A program made the position numbers and the translations under genes. A DNA stretch of 57,890 nt from Peribacillus cavernae. Its GTDB lineage: Bacteria > Bacillota > Bacilli > Bacillales > DSM-1321. The notes under the pieces are model-generated. The model made no database searches. It saw nothing but the letters and a program-made list of their open reading frames with translations, and was not told the origin of the DNA. The stretch lies in contig NZ_RYZZ01000046.1 of NCBI RefSeq assembly GCF_003989135.1, forward strand, positions 1 to 57,890. The letters run 5' to 3'. Shown here one piece after another: positions 38,224 through 46,723 of this stretch; positions within the stretch are counted from its first letter, which is position 1, and each line of letters starts with the position of its first letter.

Positions 38224-39362
38224 TGGAAAACAGAAAAAAACCTGAATGGGCAGACGACAGTGATCAAGAAGGATTTGCGTCTGTTGTCAGAAAAGGCGTA
38301 GACTCGTTTTCGGAAGCTGCAGAGGATGGAAGAAGCAGGTTTGTGAAAAAAGGCAAGCAAACTATAAGCCTTAAAAAAATCGAAGCAGGACTGCTCCAAG
38401 GAGAGAGGGCTATGCTTGCACGTGCAATAACCCTGATAGAAAGCAATGCCCCCCATCACTTCGAAGACGCACAGCAGCTTTTACAATCCATCCTGCCCCA
38501 AGCTGGCCGCTCAATCAGGATTGGAATTTCCGGTGTGCCTGGTGCTGGAAAAAGTACTTTTATTGAAGCTTTTGGAACTTATTTATGCAAATTGGGGCAT
38601 AAAATCGCGGTGCTGGCAGTAGACCCAAGCTCATCTGTCAATGGCGGCAGTATTCTCGGTGACAAAACAAGAATGGAAGAACTGGCCAGGAACCCGCAAG
38701 CCTTTATCAGGCCGTCTCCCTCTGGTGGGACACTGGGCGGGGTCCACCGTAAAACGAGGGAAACGATGCTTCTTTGTGAAGCGGCCGGTTTTGATATCAT
38801 CCTGATTGAAACAGTCGGCGTCGGACAAAGCGAGGCCATTGTCCGCAGCATGACAGACTTCTTCATGCTTCTTGTTCTAACCGGTGCCGGGGATGAACTG
38901 CAAGGAATGAAGAAAGGGATAATGGAACTCGTTGATGCCATTGTCGTCAATAAAGCAGATGGAGACAATAAGCCGCTCGCTTTGAAAACAAAATCAGAAT
39001 ACAGCCGGATGCTTCATTTCCTGCAGCCGGCGACAAAAGGCTGGTCAGCGAAGGCTTATACATGTTCTTCCCTGACCGGTGATGGAATCGGCCCTCTTTG
39101 GGATGTAATTATGCGATTTTCGGAAGAAACGAAAGAAAAAGGTGTATTTGAGGAAAGAAGGAGACTTCAATCCAAAGAATGGCTGTATTCCTTGATCCAT
39201 GATTCACTGCAAAACATGTTCTTTAAAAATGAAAAAATGAAAGACCTTCTTCCCGTATTGGAAAATCAGGTAATGGCGGGGGACAAGACAGTCACAAAAG
39301 CTGTCCAGGAAAGCTTTGAAGTATTTAATCAAGTGTTGCGTAATACGGATCTTAATGGATAA
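38223..39362 (+). CDS. meaB: Methylmalonyl-CoA mutase-associated GTPase
   Basis: G3E-family chaperone that protects the mutase and gates delivery of adenosylcobalamin. 379 residues, slightly long through an N-terminal extension of about 50. Walker [10 protein letters not shown] near residue 107, Walker B and switch region [12 protein letters not shown] near 197, and the base-specificity motif NKAD near 241. The ATG shares a base with the mutB stop codon, indicating coupled translation. Confidence 0.95.
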   Translation: MENRKKPEWADDSDQEGFASVVRKGVDSFSEAAEDGRSRFVKKGKQTISLKKIEAGLLQGERAMLARAITLIESNAPHHFEDAQQLLQSILPQAGRSIRIGISGVPGAGKSTFIEAFGTYLCKLGHKIAVLAVDPSSSVNGGSILGDKTRMEELARNPQAFIRPSPSGGTLGGVHRKTRETMLLCEAAGFDIILIETVGVGQSEAIVRSMTDFFMLLVLTGAGDELQGMKKGIMELVDAIVVNKADGDNKPLALKTKSEYSRMLHFLQPATKGWSAKAYTCSSLTGDGIGPLWDVIMRFSEETKEKGVFEERRRLQSKEWLYSLIHDSLQNMFFKNEKMKDLLPVLENQVMAGDKTVTKAVQESFEVFNQVLRNTDLNG

Positions 39363-39371
39363 AAAGAAAAG

Positions 39372-39394
39372 GGATAGCAGATAATCTGCTATCC
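39372..39394 (+). terminator. Hairpin after meaB
   Basis: Perfect 10-bp stem GGATAGCAGA / TCTGCTATCC with a 3-nt loop, but followed by AAATCT rather than a T-run. It may only stabilise the mRNA 3' end. Confidence 0.4.
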
Positions 39395-39490
39395 AAATCT
39401 AGGGAGTTAGGGGTATGGTTCTAGTTGTATTGATATTTTACCCGTTGCAGCTGGAACTTAAACATCTTTTTCTTGATTGCATTAAGATTG

Positions 39491-39524
39491 TATCTGGAAT
39501 GTCACACTGTTATTATAATAGTGT
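39491..39524 (+). promoter_or_regulatory. Candidate brxB promoter within an inverted repeat
   Basis: A TATAAT at 39514-39519 lies inside ACACT-(11)-AGTGT (39504-39524); the -35 region (TATCTG, 17 nt upstream) is weak. A weak -35 box with a symmetric sequence over the -10 suggests a regulated promoter. Start codon 30 nt downstream. Confidence 0.35.
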
Positions 39525-39553
39525 AGAAAAAAATATCGAGAGGAGTTAGTTCG

Positions 39554-39991
39554 ATGAGTATGGATTTTAACTTTTTAATGAATGATGTAGTTCGTCAGGC
39601 TCGTCAGGAGATCGCGACTGCTGGATATACGGAACTATCAACACCCCAGGATGTAGAGGAAGCTTTCGCACAAAAAGGAACAACTCTTGTTATGGTTAAC
39701 TCTGTTTGCGGTTGCGCCGGTGGAATTGCAAGACCTGCTGCCGCCCATTCGGTTCACTATGATAATCGCCCGGACCATCTCGTAACAGTATTTGCCGGCC
39801 AGGATAAAGAAGCAACGGAAAAAGCGCGTGACTATTTTGAAGGCTATCCGCCATCTTCTCCATCATTTGCAATCCTAAAAGATGGAAAATTCCTGACCAT
39901 GATTGAAAGACACGAAATTGAAGGACATGATCCAATGTCCGTAGTCAATAAGCTGCAAAGCTACTTTGATCAATATTGTGAAGAAGTGTAA
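39554..39991 (+). CDS. brxB: Bacilliredoxin BrxB (YqiW)
   Basis: Debacillithiolates protein thiols in the bacillithiol redox system. 145 residues with the thioredoxin-like UPF0403 fold and the signature [11 protein letters not shown], whose CGC holds the active cysteine near residue 52. GAGAGGAG precedes the ATG. B. subtilis has it next to artPQR; here the ger block of about 6.5 kb separates them. Confidence 0.95.
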   Translation: MSMDFNFLMNDVVRQARQEIATAGYTELSTPQDVEEAFAQKGTTLVMVNSVCGCAGGIARPAAAHSVHYDNRPDHLVTVFAGQDKEATEKARDYFEGYPPSSPSFAILKDGKFLTMIERHEIEGHDPMSVVNKLQSYFDQYCEEV

Positions 39992-40040
39992 GACTCGATA
40001 TTTCCGAGGCCGCTGAAAAAGTCCTCTTAACGTAAAAAAA

Positions 40041-40082
40041 GGTATAATTCCTCAATCTGTGAGGAGATTATGCTTTTTTTTC
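40041..40082 (+). terminator. Intrinsic terminator after brxB
   Basis: ATAATTCCTCA pairs with TGAGGAgATTAT (one bulge), followed by a run of eight T. Confidence 0.75.
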
Positions 40083-40192
40083 TGTCTTTTATTTTAATTC
40101 ATTAATTCCAAAAACATTACAATGATTTGAATATATTTTACTGTTTCGTAAAAACTAAAAAAAAATTGAATTTTGGATTGGAGAGATTACCT

Positions 40193-40741
40193 ATGACCAC
40201 AATTTTTGAAGCTGTAAAAGATTTTTTGCAAATGTCTTTAGATAATGAACCAAAAAATCCGTTGCATGTAGGAGAGGTTATGAGTTGTTGGCTCTACTTA
40301 GCTACAATGGATGAAGCAGCAGTCTATATCCAAATAGGACTTAATACAACAACTGATGATGATGTCAAAAACATATTAAAAGAAAGCTTAAATCAGTGTG
40401 AAACTCAAGGAAAAAGATTTAAGGAATTTTTGAAAAAGGAAGGCGTTCATTTACCGCCAACCAGTGAGCAACGTCCGAATTCTGAACCAAATAGTGTGCC
40501 GTTAGGAGTTAAACTGACCGATGATGAAATTATGAACGGCTTAAGTATAAAGACAGTTGCAGCTATTACCGCTTGCGCTTCTGCGGTAAGTCAAAGTATT
40601 AGAAATGATGTAGGTGCTTTATTTACTCAATGTATGTTAGAGAAAATGAAATTTGGAACCTCGTTAAAATATTTAATGCGAAAAAGAGGTTGGATAAAAG
40701 TTCCTCCCTATTATTATCCGCCGGGATTACCAAAGCAGTAG
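40193..40741 (+). CDS. DUF3231 family protein
   Basis: A 182-residue protein of the DUF3231 type, common in sporulating Bacillaceae and ferritin-like in predicted fold; function unknown. Typical pieces are NPLHVGEVMSCWLYLATMDEA near residue 25, SVSQSIRNDVGALF-type helix near 140 and the C-terminal KRGWIKVPPYYYPPG. Family members often have two such domains; this one has a single domain. The ATG at 40193 follows GGAGAG; the frame extends to 40127 without a ribosome site. The gene is AT-rich. Confidence 0.75.
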   Translation: MTTIFEAVKDFLQMSLDNEPKNPLHVGEVMSCWLYLATMDEAAVYIQIGLNTTTDDDVKNILKESLNQCETQGKRFKEFLKKEGVHLPPTSEQRPNSEPNSVPLGVKLTDDEIMNGLSIKTVAAITACASAVSQSIRNDVGALFTQCMLEKMKFGTSLKYLMRKRGWIKVPPYYYPPGLPKQ

Positions 40742-40760
40742 CATTCTCTTCTAAGGATAC

Positions 40761-41255
40761 CTATATGTAATTAAAAATAACCAAGTAAAACACCGCAAAA
40801 ATAACCGAAAGTATTAATGCCCGAAGTTTATTAATATGATGAAGTCGTATCATAGGAAACATAATAATAACAAATAAAGATGACCATCCAAAATGCCAGC
40901 CATTATGATAAGATAACATACCAAGCTGGTGGCCTCCCCATTCTATTAGCAAAAAAGTAAGGGTCCACTTTAAGAAGTATGTAATTTTCTTCTTAAGTAT
41001 ACTTGGGTAATTAGACAGAAAAGTCAAAACTACTAAAGGATTTACAATAAGGTTGTTTGTAAAATGCACAATCATACGATTAAAAATAAGATCCGGATTC
41101 AATTCCCATAGATGGTAGTTACTATGCGATATAAACTCATAAATAAAAGCTGATAAAGACATGAATAGCATTGTAGGGTAGTATTTCTCCCAGTTTCTCC
41201 AATCCCCTTTTACCAAAGAAAAAAGGATAACCAGGGTCATAAGGATTAAGTTCAT
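40761..41255 (-). CDS. CBO0543-like multi-spanning membrane protein (a)
   Basis: A 164-residue protein with about five hydrophobic segments and no signal peptide cleavage site. It resembles the small CBO0543 family of membrane proteins in spore formers, whose function I do not know. The second such gene lies 88 nt upstream on the same strand, and the two share size, AT-richness and layout (an internal aromatic W/Y-rich loop), suggesting a duplicated pair. Confidence 0.65.
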   Translation of the reverse strand: MNLILMTLVILFSLVKGDWRNWEKYYPTMLFMSLSAFIYEFISHSNYHLWELNPDLIFNRMIVHFTNNLIVNPLVVLTFLSNYPSILKKKITYFLKWTLTFLLIEWGGHQLGMLSYHNGWHFGWSSLFVIIMFPMIRLHHINKLRALILSVIFAVFYLVIFNYI

Positions 41256-41343
41256 TCTACCTTCTCCTATTTACATTCTGGTTACTATTATTTACATGAA
41301 TCTTACAAAAAATACCACAAGAAAATAGCTGAAAACTTTTGAT

Positions 41344-41802
41344 TTAACTTTCTTTCTTGTTTATCAATTGCATTAAGATACGGAGAAAAATCATTAGAAA
41401 AAAGGTGCTAATAAATGTGTGCATCCATGTCCATGTATGATATTTAATTAAATCGGTATATTTTTCAATAAGAACCTCAATGATCGTTAAAGCAGAGGTA
41501 TACAATGCACCTTGTAGAATTATGTTGAGATATTTTGAATGATAAGTTGTTTGATAAAAGTAAATACAAATAACTGGAAAAAGAAGGTATTCATAAAGGA
41601 GGCTAGTACCGAAATAGTTGCTTAAAAACCTTACAGGGTATTCAAGCAGTTTTTCTTCAACAACAAAAACACCAACAAACGTTGAAAGATAAGCATTCAA
41701 TAAGAAAATTAAAATCCAGTCTTTGATTACAGCTTTTCTTAAACTAAAAAATAATAGGGCAATTCCGATTATAAAAAACGCCCACAAAATGATTCTTTCC
41801 AT
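41344..41802 (-). CDS. CBO0543-like multi-spanning membrane protein (b)
   Basis: A 152-residue, strongly hydrophobic protein with about five membrane helices and a basic C terminus (NKKES). It resembles its neighbour (a) and the CBO0543 family. AAGGCGG on the minus strand precedes the ATG. It is divergent from the germination operon across 195 nt (41803-41997), which must hold promoters for both directions; I see no clear sigma-F or sigma-G match there. Confidence 0.65.
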   Translation of the reverse strand: MERIILWAFFIIGIALLFFSLRKAVIKDWILIFLLNAYLSTFVGVFVVEEKLLEYPVRFLSNYFGTSLLYEYLLFPVICIYFYQTTYHSKYLNIILQGALYTSALTIIEVLIEKYTDLIKYHTWTWMHTFISTFFLMIFLRILMQLINKKES

Positions 41803-41997
41803 AGAGAAATCCGCCTTCTATTGTTAATTTACTCCTATTTATTATTACCAAAGGAACTTTAAATTACTTAAGACGTAATAAAAGAAGAAATGACGGTGGG
41901 CTATAGAGGGAATGAATATATGTTTTCTACAACAATTTGGTAATAAAGGTATAGTTTTTTATTACAGGTACAAAGTAATAAAAAGGGTGGTGATACC

Positions 41998-43674
41998 TTG
42001 TCTTTTTTTCGTAACCGTTACCAAAGAAAAACTCTCCGTAATGCTTCGTCTGAGGAAATTCCCAGCAAGACTTTAAGGGCACATGATCAAGAAAGAATTT
42101 CCGCTTCCCTTGATGAAACGGTTCATTTTATGAAGGAAATACTTGGCGATAATGATGATTTTGCTAGTAAGCACTTTCGAATATTTGGCCGGTTTCGTGC
42201 TGTTATGTTTTATTTTACAAACTTAACGAATCAAGACATCCTTAATAATGATATTTTAAAGCCATTAATGTATGTGCCGCTGCATTTATCTGAAAAAGAG
42301 ATTTTACTGGCCGAGTTAAAGGACGTCATTACTAATGAAACGCTTTATCACAGTCAAGTTAAGATTGACGATTGTCTGGATCAGTTAATCGATTTCATCT
42401 TACGTGGAGAAACAGTCATTGTTATTGATGGTATAGCGGAAGCTTTCCATATCGGTACTCGCACTGTAGAGAAACGGGCCATTGAACAGCCAGAAACAGA
42501 ACAGGCTATTTTAGGGCCACGTGAAGGATTTATCGAAAACATTGCTACCAATATTTCGTTGCTGCGCTATCGGCTTCCAACTGCTGACTTGCGTGTGAAA
42601 ACAATGACGATAGGACGTATCACAAAATCAACGGTGGCTGTTTGTTATATAAAAGGAATAGCGAATAATGGAGTTGTCAGCGAAGTAGAGAAACGGCTAT
42701 CTGAAATCGATATTGACGCCATAATGGATGCGGGGTATTTGGAGCAATTCATTGAGGATAATCCATATTCGCCGTTTCCTCAAGTTCAAAGCACGGAAAG
42801 GCCGGATAAAACGGTGGCCAATATTTTAGAAGGAAGAGTGGCTATTTTAGTTGACGGTTCTCCGTTTGCTTTGGTAGTTCCAGTGGTTTTCAATCAGTTT
42901 TATCAAACGGTTGAAGACTATTCATCCAGATTTTTGATAGGCAGTTTTGTCAGAATTGCACGTATGTTGGCGCTGGTTTTTTCGCTCATTATTCCTTCTC
43001 TTTATGTGTCGTTCATTTCCTTTAATCCAGAATTGCTGCCAACAGAGTTTGCCGTTGCCGTGGCAGGAGGGCGAGCTGGTGTCCCTTATCCTGCAGTTAT
43101 TGAAGTGTTACTGATCGAGGTCTCGATGGAAGTACTGCGGGAAGCAACTGTCAGGCTTCCGAAACAAGTAGGCGGAGCGTTATCAATTGTCGGAGTGCTT
43201 GTAATCGGTGAAGCAGCTGTGAATGCGGGGCTGGCAAGTCCCATTACGATTGTAGTAATCGCGTTGACAACGATAGGTTCTTTTGCAACACCTGCTTATA
43301 CGGCTGCCTTTGCACTAAGAATGCTTCGGTTTCCCATTATTATTTTAGCAGGGGTTTTCGGTCTCTACGGAGTCGTAATTGGAGTCATTTTCATTTTTAA
43401 CCATATGCTCTCGTTAAAATCATTCGGAGTCCCCTATATGTCACCGGTTTCTCCGGGAAATTATCAGGGATGGAAAGATGTCGTGTTTAGAAGCCCTTTA
43501 TGGTTGATGCCGAAAAGGCCCGCATTTCTTCAGTCAGCAAACGATAAAAGAATAGGAGGGAAGAGAAACAAAACGATGGCGGAGAATAAATTCGGAAACG
43601 ATCAACAGGAGGGTGACACAAGTGGAGGATTCGAGAGAAATAACAACCCTTCAAGCAGCGACAATCTTAATTAG
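41998..43674 (+). CDS. Spore germination receptor A subunit (GerA/GerKA type)
   Basis: A subunit of a germinant receptor in the spore inner membrane. The TTG at 41998 follows GGGTGGTGAT. 558 residues: a hydrophilic N domain (to about 300), then roughly five membrane helices with family motifs RLPKQVGGALSIVGVLVIGEAAV near 385 and ATPAYTAAFALRMLR near 430, and a hydrophilic tail rich in Asn, Gly and Lys. Its end overlaps the B-subunit gene by 53 nt. The paralogue (gerA, gerB, gerK or another) cannot be told from sequence alone. Confidence 0.92.
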   Translation: MSFFRNRYQRKTLRNASSEEIPSKTLRAHDQERISASLDETVHFMKEILGDNDDFASKHFRIFGRFRAVMFYFTNLTNQDILNNDILKPLMYVPLHLSEKEILLAELKDVITNETLYHSQVKIDDCLDQLIDFILRGETVIVIDGIAEAFHIGTRTVEKRAIEQPETEQAILGPREGFIENIATNISLLRYRLPTADLRVKTMTIGRITKSTVAVCYIKGIANNGVVSEVEKRLSEIDIDAIMDAGYLEQFIEDNPYSPFPQVQSTERPDKTVANILEGRVAILVDGSPFALVVPVVFNQFYQTVEDYSSRFLIGSFVRIARMLALVFSLIIPSLYVSFISFNPELLPTEFAVAVAGGRAGVPYPAVIEVLLIEVSMEVLREATVRLPKQVGGALSIVGVLVIGEAAVNAGLASPITIVVIALTTIGSFATPAYTAAFALRMLRFPIIILAGVFGLYGVVIGVIFIFNHMLSLKSFGVPYMSPVSPGNYQGWKDVVFRSPLWLMPKRPAFLQSANDKRIGGKRNKTMAENKFGNDQQEGDTSGGFERNNNPSSSDNLN

Positions 43675-44734
43675 CACCATTATCGGGGTTGGGATTTTGC
43701 CTTTGCCGCTGTTTGCTGTAAGAGCAGGGGATACAGGAGCTCCGCTTGTCACGCTGTTAGGGATTGGAATAGCTGCCATAGGACTTTTCATTATTACCAA
43801 ACTGGGCATGCGCCATCCACAGAAAACGATTATTGCCTACAGTGAAGAGATCCTGGGAAAATGGTGGGGTAAAATCTGCAGCTTAATTGTTATCATCTTT
43901 TTTGCATTTTTAACAGGGTTTGCCTCACGTGAATTTGGTGCTGTCGTCATCACGGCTATTTTGGGGGAAACACCGCTTGAGATTGTCGTGATTGTCATGC
44001 TTCTATTAGCTGCAGTAAGTGTACGGAATAACATTAATACGTTTGCCTATATACACAATTTTTACGTTCCGATTATATTGGCTCCGGCCTTAATTATTGT
44101 CGTGTTCTCTTTACAGAATGGCAATATGATTTACCTGCAGCCTCTTACAGGAAATAACTTTAACGAGATGTTTTCAGGGACATTAATGATAGCATCCTTG
44201 TTTCAAGGTTCCTTTATCATGACACTGATTATTCCTGCTATGAAGCATCCAAAAAAAGCGATGAAGGCAAGTATGTGGGCAATCCTTATATCTGGTGGGT
44301 TGTATTTGCTGATTGTTGTCGCAACAGTTTCAGTTTTTGGCACGGAAGAAATAAAACAACTCTTTTGGCCTACATTAGAACTTGCGAGAACCACTTTTTT
44401 ACCGGGGAACATATTACAACGTTTAGATGTTGTTTTTTTATCTGTCTGGGTTACCGCTGTATTTACGACCTTATTTTCGAGTTATTATTTTACCGCTTTT
44501 TCGATAAAACAGTTTTTCCAATTACAGGATCATAAAATGCTCGCTTATTTCATTCTTCCGTTTGTCTTTATTTTGGCCATGCTGCCGCTAAACATTTTTC
44601 AATTGTATCAATTCATTGAAAACGTGGGGAAAGTTGGGCTTACTATTACCATTCTTTATCCGCTCTTATTATTAATAATCGATTTTATGAAAGGTAAGAG
44701 GAGGAGGGGGAAGAGTGGGTACAAACAGCCGTAA
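43622..44734 (+). CDS. Spore germination receptor B subunit (GerAB/amino acid permease type)
   Basis: APC-superfamily-like subunit thought to bind the germinant. GTG 43622 is chosen because AGGAGGG lies 8 nt upstream; GTG 43613 overlaps that site. 370 residues with about ten membrane helices; the first contains ISTIIGVGILPLP, characteristic of the family. It overlaps the A-subunit gene by 53 nt and the C-subunit gene by 20 nt, typical of coupled gerA operons. Confidence 0.92.
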   Translation: MEDSREITTLQAATILISTIIGVGILPLPLFAVRAGDTGAPLVTLLGIGIAAIGLFIITKLGMRHPQKTIIAYSEEILGKWWGKICSLIVIIFFAFLTGFASREFGAVVITAILGETPLEIVVIVMLLLAAVSVRNNINTFAYIHNFYVPIILAPALIIVVFSLQNGNMIYLQPLTGNNFNEMFSGTLMIASLFQGSFIMTLIIPAMKHPKKAMKASMWAILISGGLYLLIVVATVSVFGTEEIKQLFWPTLELARTTFLPGNILQRLDVVFLSVWVTAVFTTLFSSYYFTAFSIKQFFQLQDHKMLAYFILPFVFILAMLPLNIFQLYQFIENVGKVGLTITILYPLLLLIIDFMKGKRRRGKSGYKQP

Positions 44735-45938
44735 AGTGAAATTGACCTTTTTGTTCTTTCTTCTGGTGCCCCTTCTAACCGGTTGTTGGGATAGTCGAGA
44801 AATTGAGGAACGCGCAGTCGTTCTGGCAATGGGGATAGATAAAGCCCCAAATGAAGAGGAAGAAGAGGGGGAAATTGCTCATTTAAAAGGGAAATTTCCG
44901 ACTCCTAAAGAGGGAATGATTAAGCTTAGTGCACAAATTGCCGTTCCTGGCCGAATTCCATTAGGTCCGCAAACAGGCGGTGGTGGCAATGGGGAACAAA
45001 AATCAGTGGTGGTAATTCATGTTGTAGGACACACCATTGAAGATGCAATGCTCAATCTTCAACAAGAAGTCGCAGATGAGTTGTTTTTAGGGCATTTAAG
45101 GATCATTGTCCTGAGTGAAGAAATGGCGAAAAATGGTACCCAGCGTTTTAACGACTACTTAAAACGCAATCCGCAAATTAGAAGAACGGCATCATTCGTA
45201 GTTTCAAAGGAAAAGGCTTCAAAATACATGGATGCATCTCCAGAATTAGAGCCCGTTCCAGCGCTTTATTTGGCAGCAATGGTCGAAAATTTGGTGATGT
45301 TAGGAAAATTTCCTCATAGTTTCATCGGGCTATTTTGGAGTATTCTGTCAAGCAAAGGGCAAGATGGCTATCTTCCATATCTGGACATCAAAGAGGATGG
45401 AACGATACAAATCAGTGGCCTTGCGTATTTTCGAGGGGATAAAATGGTGGGAAAAACAAAACCGTTGGAAATTGGTGCATATATGGCTGCCATCGGAGAA
45501 AAGACAGGGGGCTACGGAACATTTGTGGAAGTTCCGAACACAGATGAGGTCGTAGTAGTTCAACCGATCAAACGAAGAACAAAAATAAAAGCAAGCTTAC
45601 AAAATGGAAAGCCGCATATTTTTGTGAAAATTTATTATGAAAGTGACATCGAAGAGAAAGAAAATCCCGACATCACCGTTAAAACAGCTGAAGATATCCG
45701 AAGAATCGAGAAGGAAACCGAAAAAAGTGTCGACCAAGCGGTCAGTGAATTAATCTCTAAAACACAAAAAACAAGGTCCGACATTTTTGGATACGGCGAG
45801 CATTTCAGGGCAAAGTTTCCCGATTATTGGAACAAGAACGTCAGGGAAAAAGAAAACTGGGAGGCAATTTACGAAAACCTTTCCTTTGATGTGAAAGTAA
45901 AAGTTAATATTCGCCGTGCCGGCATGAAAGCCAAATAA
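44715..45938 (+). CDS. Spore germination receptor C subunit (Ger(x)C lipoprotein)
   Basis: Lipoprotein subunit of the receptor. Signal peptide with lipobox LLTGC, lipidated Cys near residue 25, followed by the family-typical WDSREIEERAVVLAMGID. 407 residues. The GTG start at 44715 follows GAGGAGGGG. Distinctive feature: an acidic stretch NEEEEEGE and a Gly-rich segment (GPQTGGGGNGEQ) in the N-terminal part. Needs diacylglyceryl transfer for function by analogy with GerAC. Confidence 0.92.
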   Translation: MGTNSRKVKLTFLFFLLVPLLTGCWDSREIEERAVVLAMGIDKAPNEEEEEGEIAHLKGKFPTPKEGMIKLSAQIAVPGRIPLGPQTGGGGNGEQKSVVVIHVVGHTIEDAMLNLQQEVADELFLGHLRIIVLSEEMAKNGTQRFNDYLKRNPQIRRTASFVVSKEKASKYMDASPELEPVPALYLAAMVENLVMLGKFPHSFIGLFWSILSSKGQDGYLPYLDIKEDGTIQISGLAYFRGDKMVGKTKPLEIGAYMAAIGEKTGGYGTFVEVPNTDEVVVVQPIKRRTKIKASLQNGKPHIFVKIYYESDIEEKENPDITVKTAEDIRRIEKETEKSVDQAVSELISKTQKTRSDIFGYGEHFRAKFPDYWNKNVREKENWEAIYENLSFDVKVKVNIRRAGMKAK

Positions 45939-45944
45939 CGTAAG

Positions 45945-46169
45945 ATGAAAGGAAAAATCATTGTTGTGAATAATATTGGTTTTATAGGCTATGCTGTCTC
46001 TCTTTTTCTAATAACCGGTTTGTTGCTACTGTTTACAGATGTAAAGGCAAACAAAAATAAAGGTTTAAAAAAAGAAAGAAAAGCCGCGCTCGTTATGGGC
46101 TGGGTTAACCTTTCATTGGGCATTCTCTTGACTCTTGTTAATTGGATTTATTGGTCCTGGGTTTGGTAA
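45945..46169 (+). CDS. Small membrane protein of the ger operon (CLC_0170-like)
   Basis: A 74-residue protein with two membrane helices (about 10-30 and 48-68) separated by a basic loop (KANKNKGLKKERKA). It starts 6 nt after the C-subunit stop and is followed by a terminator, so it is the last gene of the operon. Small proteins of this kind accompany gerA operons, and the sequence resembles the CLC_0170 family. A fourth, small D-type receptor subunit is a reasonable guess. Confidence 0.65.
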   Translation: MKGKIIVVNNIGFIGYAVSLFLITGLLLLFTDVKANKNKGLKKERKAALVMGWVNLSLGILLTLVNWIYWSWVW

Positions 46170-46206
46170 ACAGTTTTTTGAACCTATTACAGAGGGAATT
46201 CCAGAA

Positions 46207-46256
46207 AAAAGGGTAGATGAAGCAGTAATTTAACTGCTTCATCTACCCTTTTTTTA
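46207..46256 (+). terminator. Intrinsic terminator of the ger operon
   Basis: GGGTAGATGAAGCAGT / ACTGCTTCATCTACCC, 16-bp perfect stem with a 6-nt loop, followed by TTTTTTT. Confidence 0.95.
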
Positions 46257-46387
46257 ACATTTAATCTGTAGAATTATATTGGTTTCCCATTGTTATCGTC
46301 AAGACTTCCCCAAACTTTATGGGCTATCGTGCTATATGTACCCGATTACGCAGATTATATAACTAGGTTTTGCCGGCAGGTTAAAAC

Positions 46388-46409
46388 GGTTCAGTTACGG
46401 AACTGAATC
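46388..46409. other. Hairpin in the ger-art gap
   Basis: GGTTCAGTT-ACGG-AACTGAATC, a 9-bp stem with a 4-nt loop and one G-T pair. It lies between two terminator-like structures. The 46257-46431 stretch has no open gene. Confidence 0.45.
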
Positions 46410-46431
46410 AAGTAAAGGTAACAGAACTAAA

Positions 46432-46480
46432 AAAGGACGGAAACTCAAAGATAAGATTTCTTGAGTTTCCGTCCTTTCTA
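46432..46480. terminator. Second terminator-like hairpin in the ger-art gap
   Basis: AAAGGACGGAAACTCA / TGAGTTTCCGTCCTTT, 16-bp perfect stem with a 15-nt loop, A-rich on the left and T-rich on the right. No gene ends here on either strand, so it may terminate a small RNA or be a relic. Confidence 0.75.
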
Positions 46481-46574
46481 CTGTTTATTCCTTTTTTTAA
46501 ACCGCTCAATACTTGGAAAAGCTATTATGAAAAAAGAATATTATTCTACCAAACAATTATTTTTATGTATCATG

Positions 46575-46602
46575 TTGCATAAATATTTAATTATGTTAAA
46601 AT
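46575..46602 (+). promoter_or_regulatory. Candidate artP promoter with ARG-box-like site
   Basis: TTGCAT and TAAAAT are 16 nt apart. TGCATAAATATTTA (46576-46589), overlapping the -35 box, matches 12 of 14 positions of the ArgR core TGAATAWWWATTCA. Repression of an arginine importer by AhrC would be expected, and ahrC is in this window. The leader to artP is about 115 nt and AT-rich. Confidence 0.45.
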
Positions 46603-46723
46603 ACATTTTAGCGTATAGGTATTTGAACGTGGATTTTATTGCATGTCACTTCTATTCATAAAACAATAAATATCTGTATGAACTAATAAAGTATTCAGAA
46701 AATTACTATTGGAGGAAAACATC

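Noticed and set aside
46461..46661. 66-codon plus-strand frame upstream of artP.
   Set aside because: Starts within a terminator hairpin, lacks a ribosome site, and overlaps the likely artP promoter.
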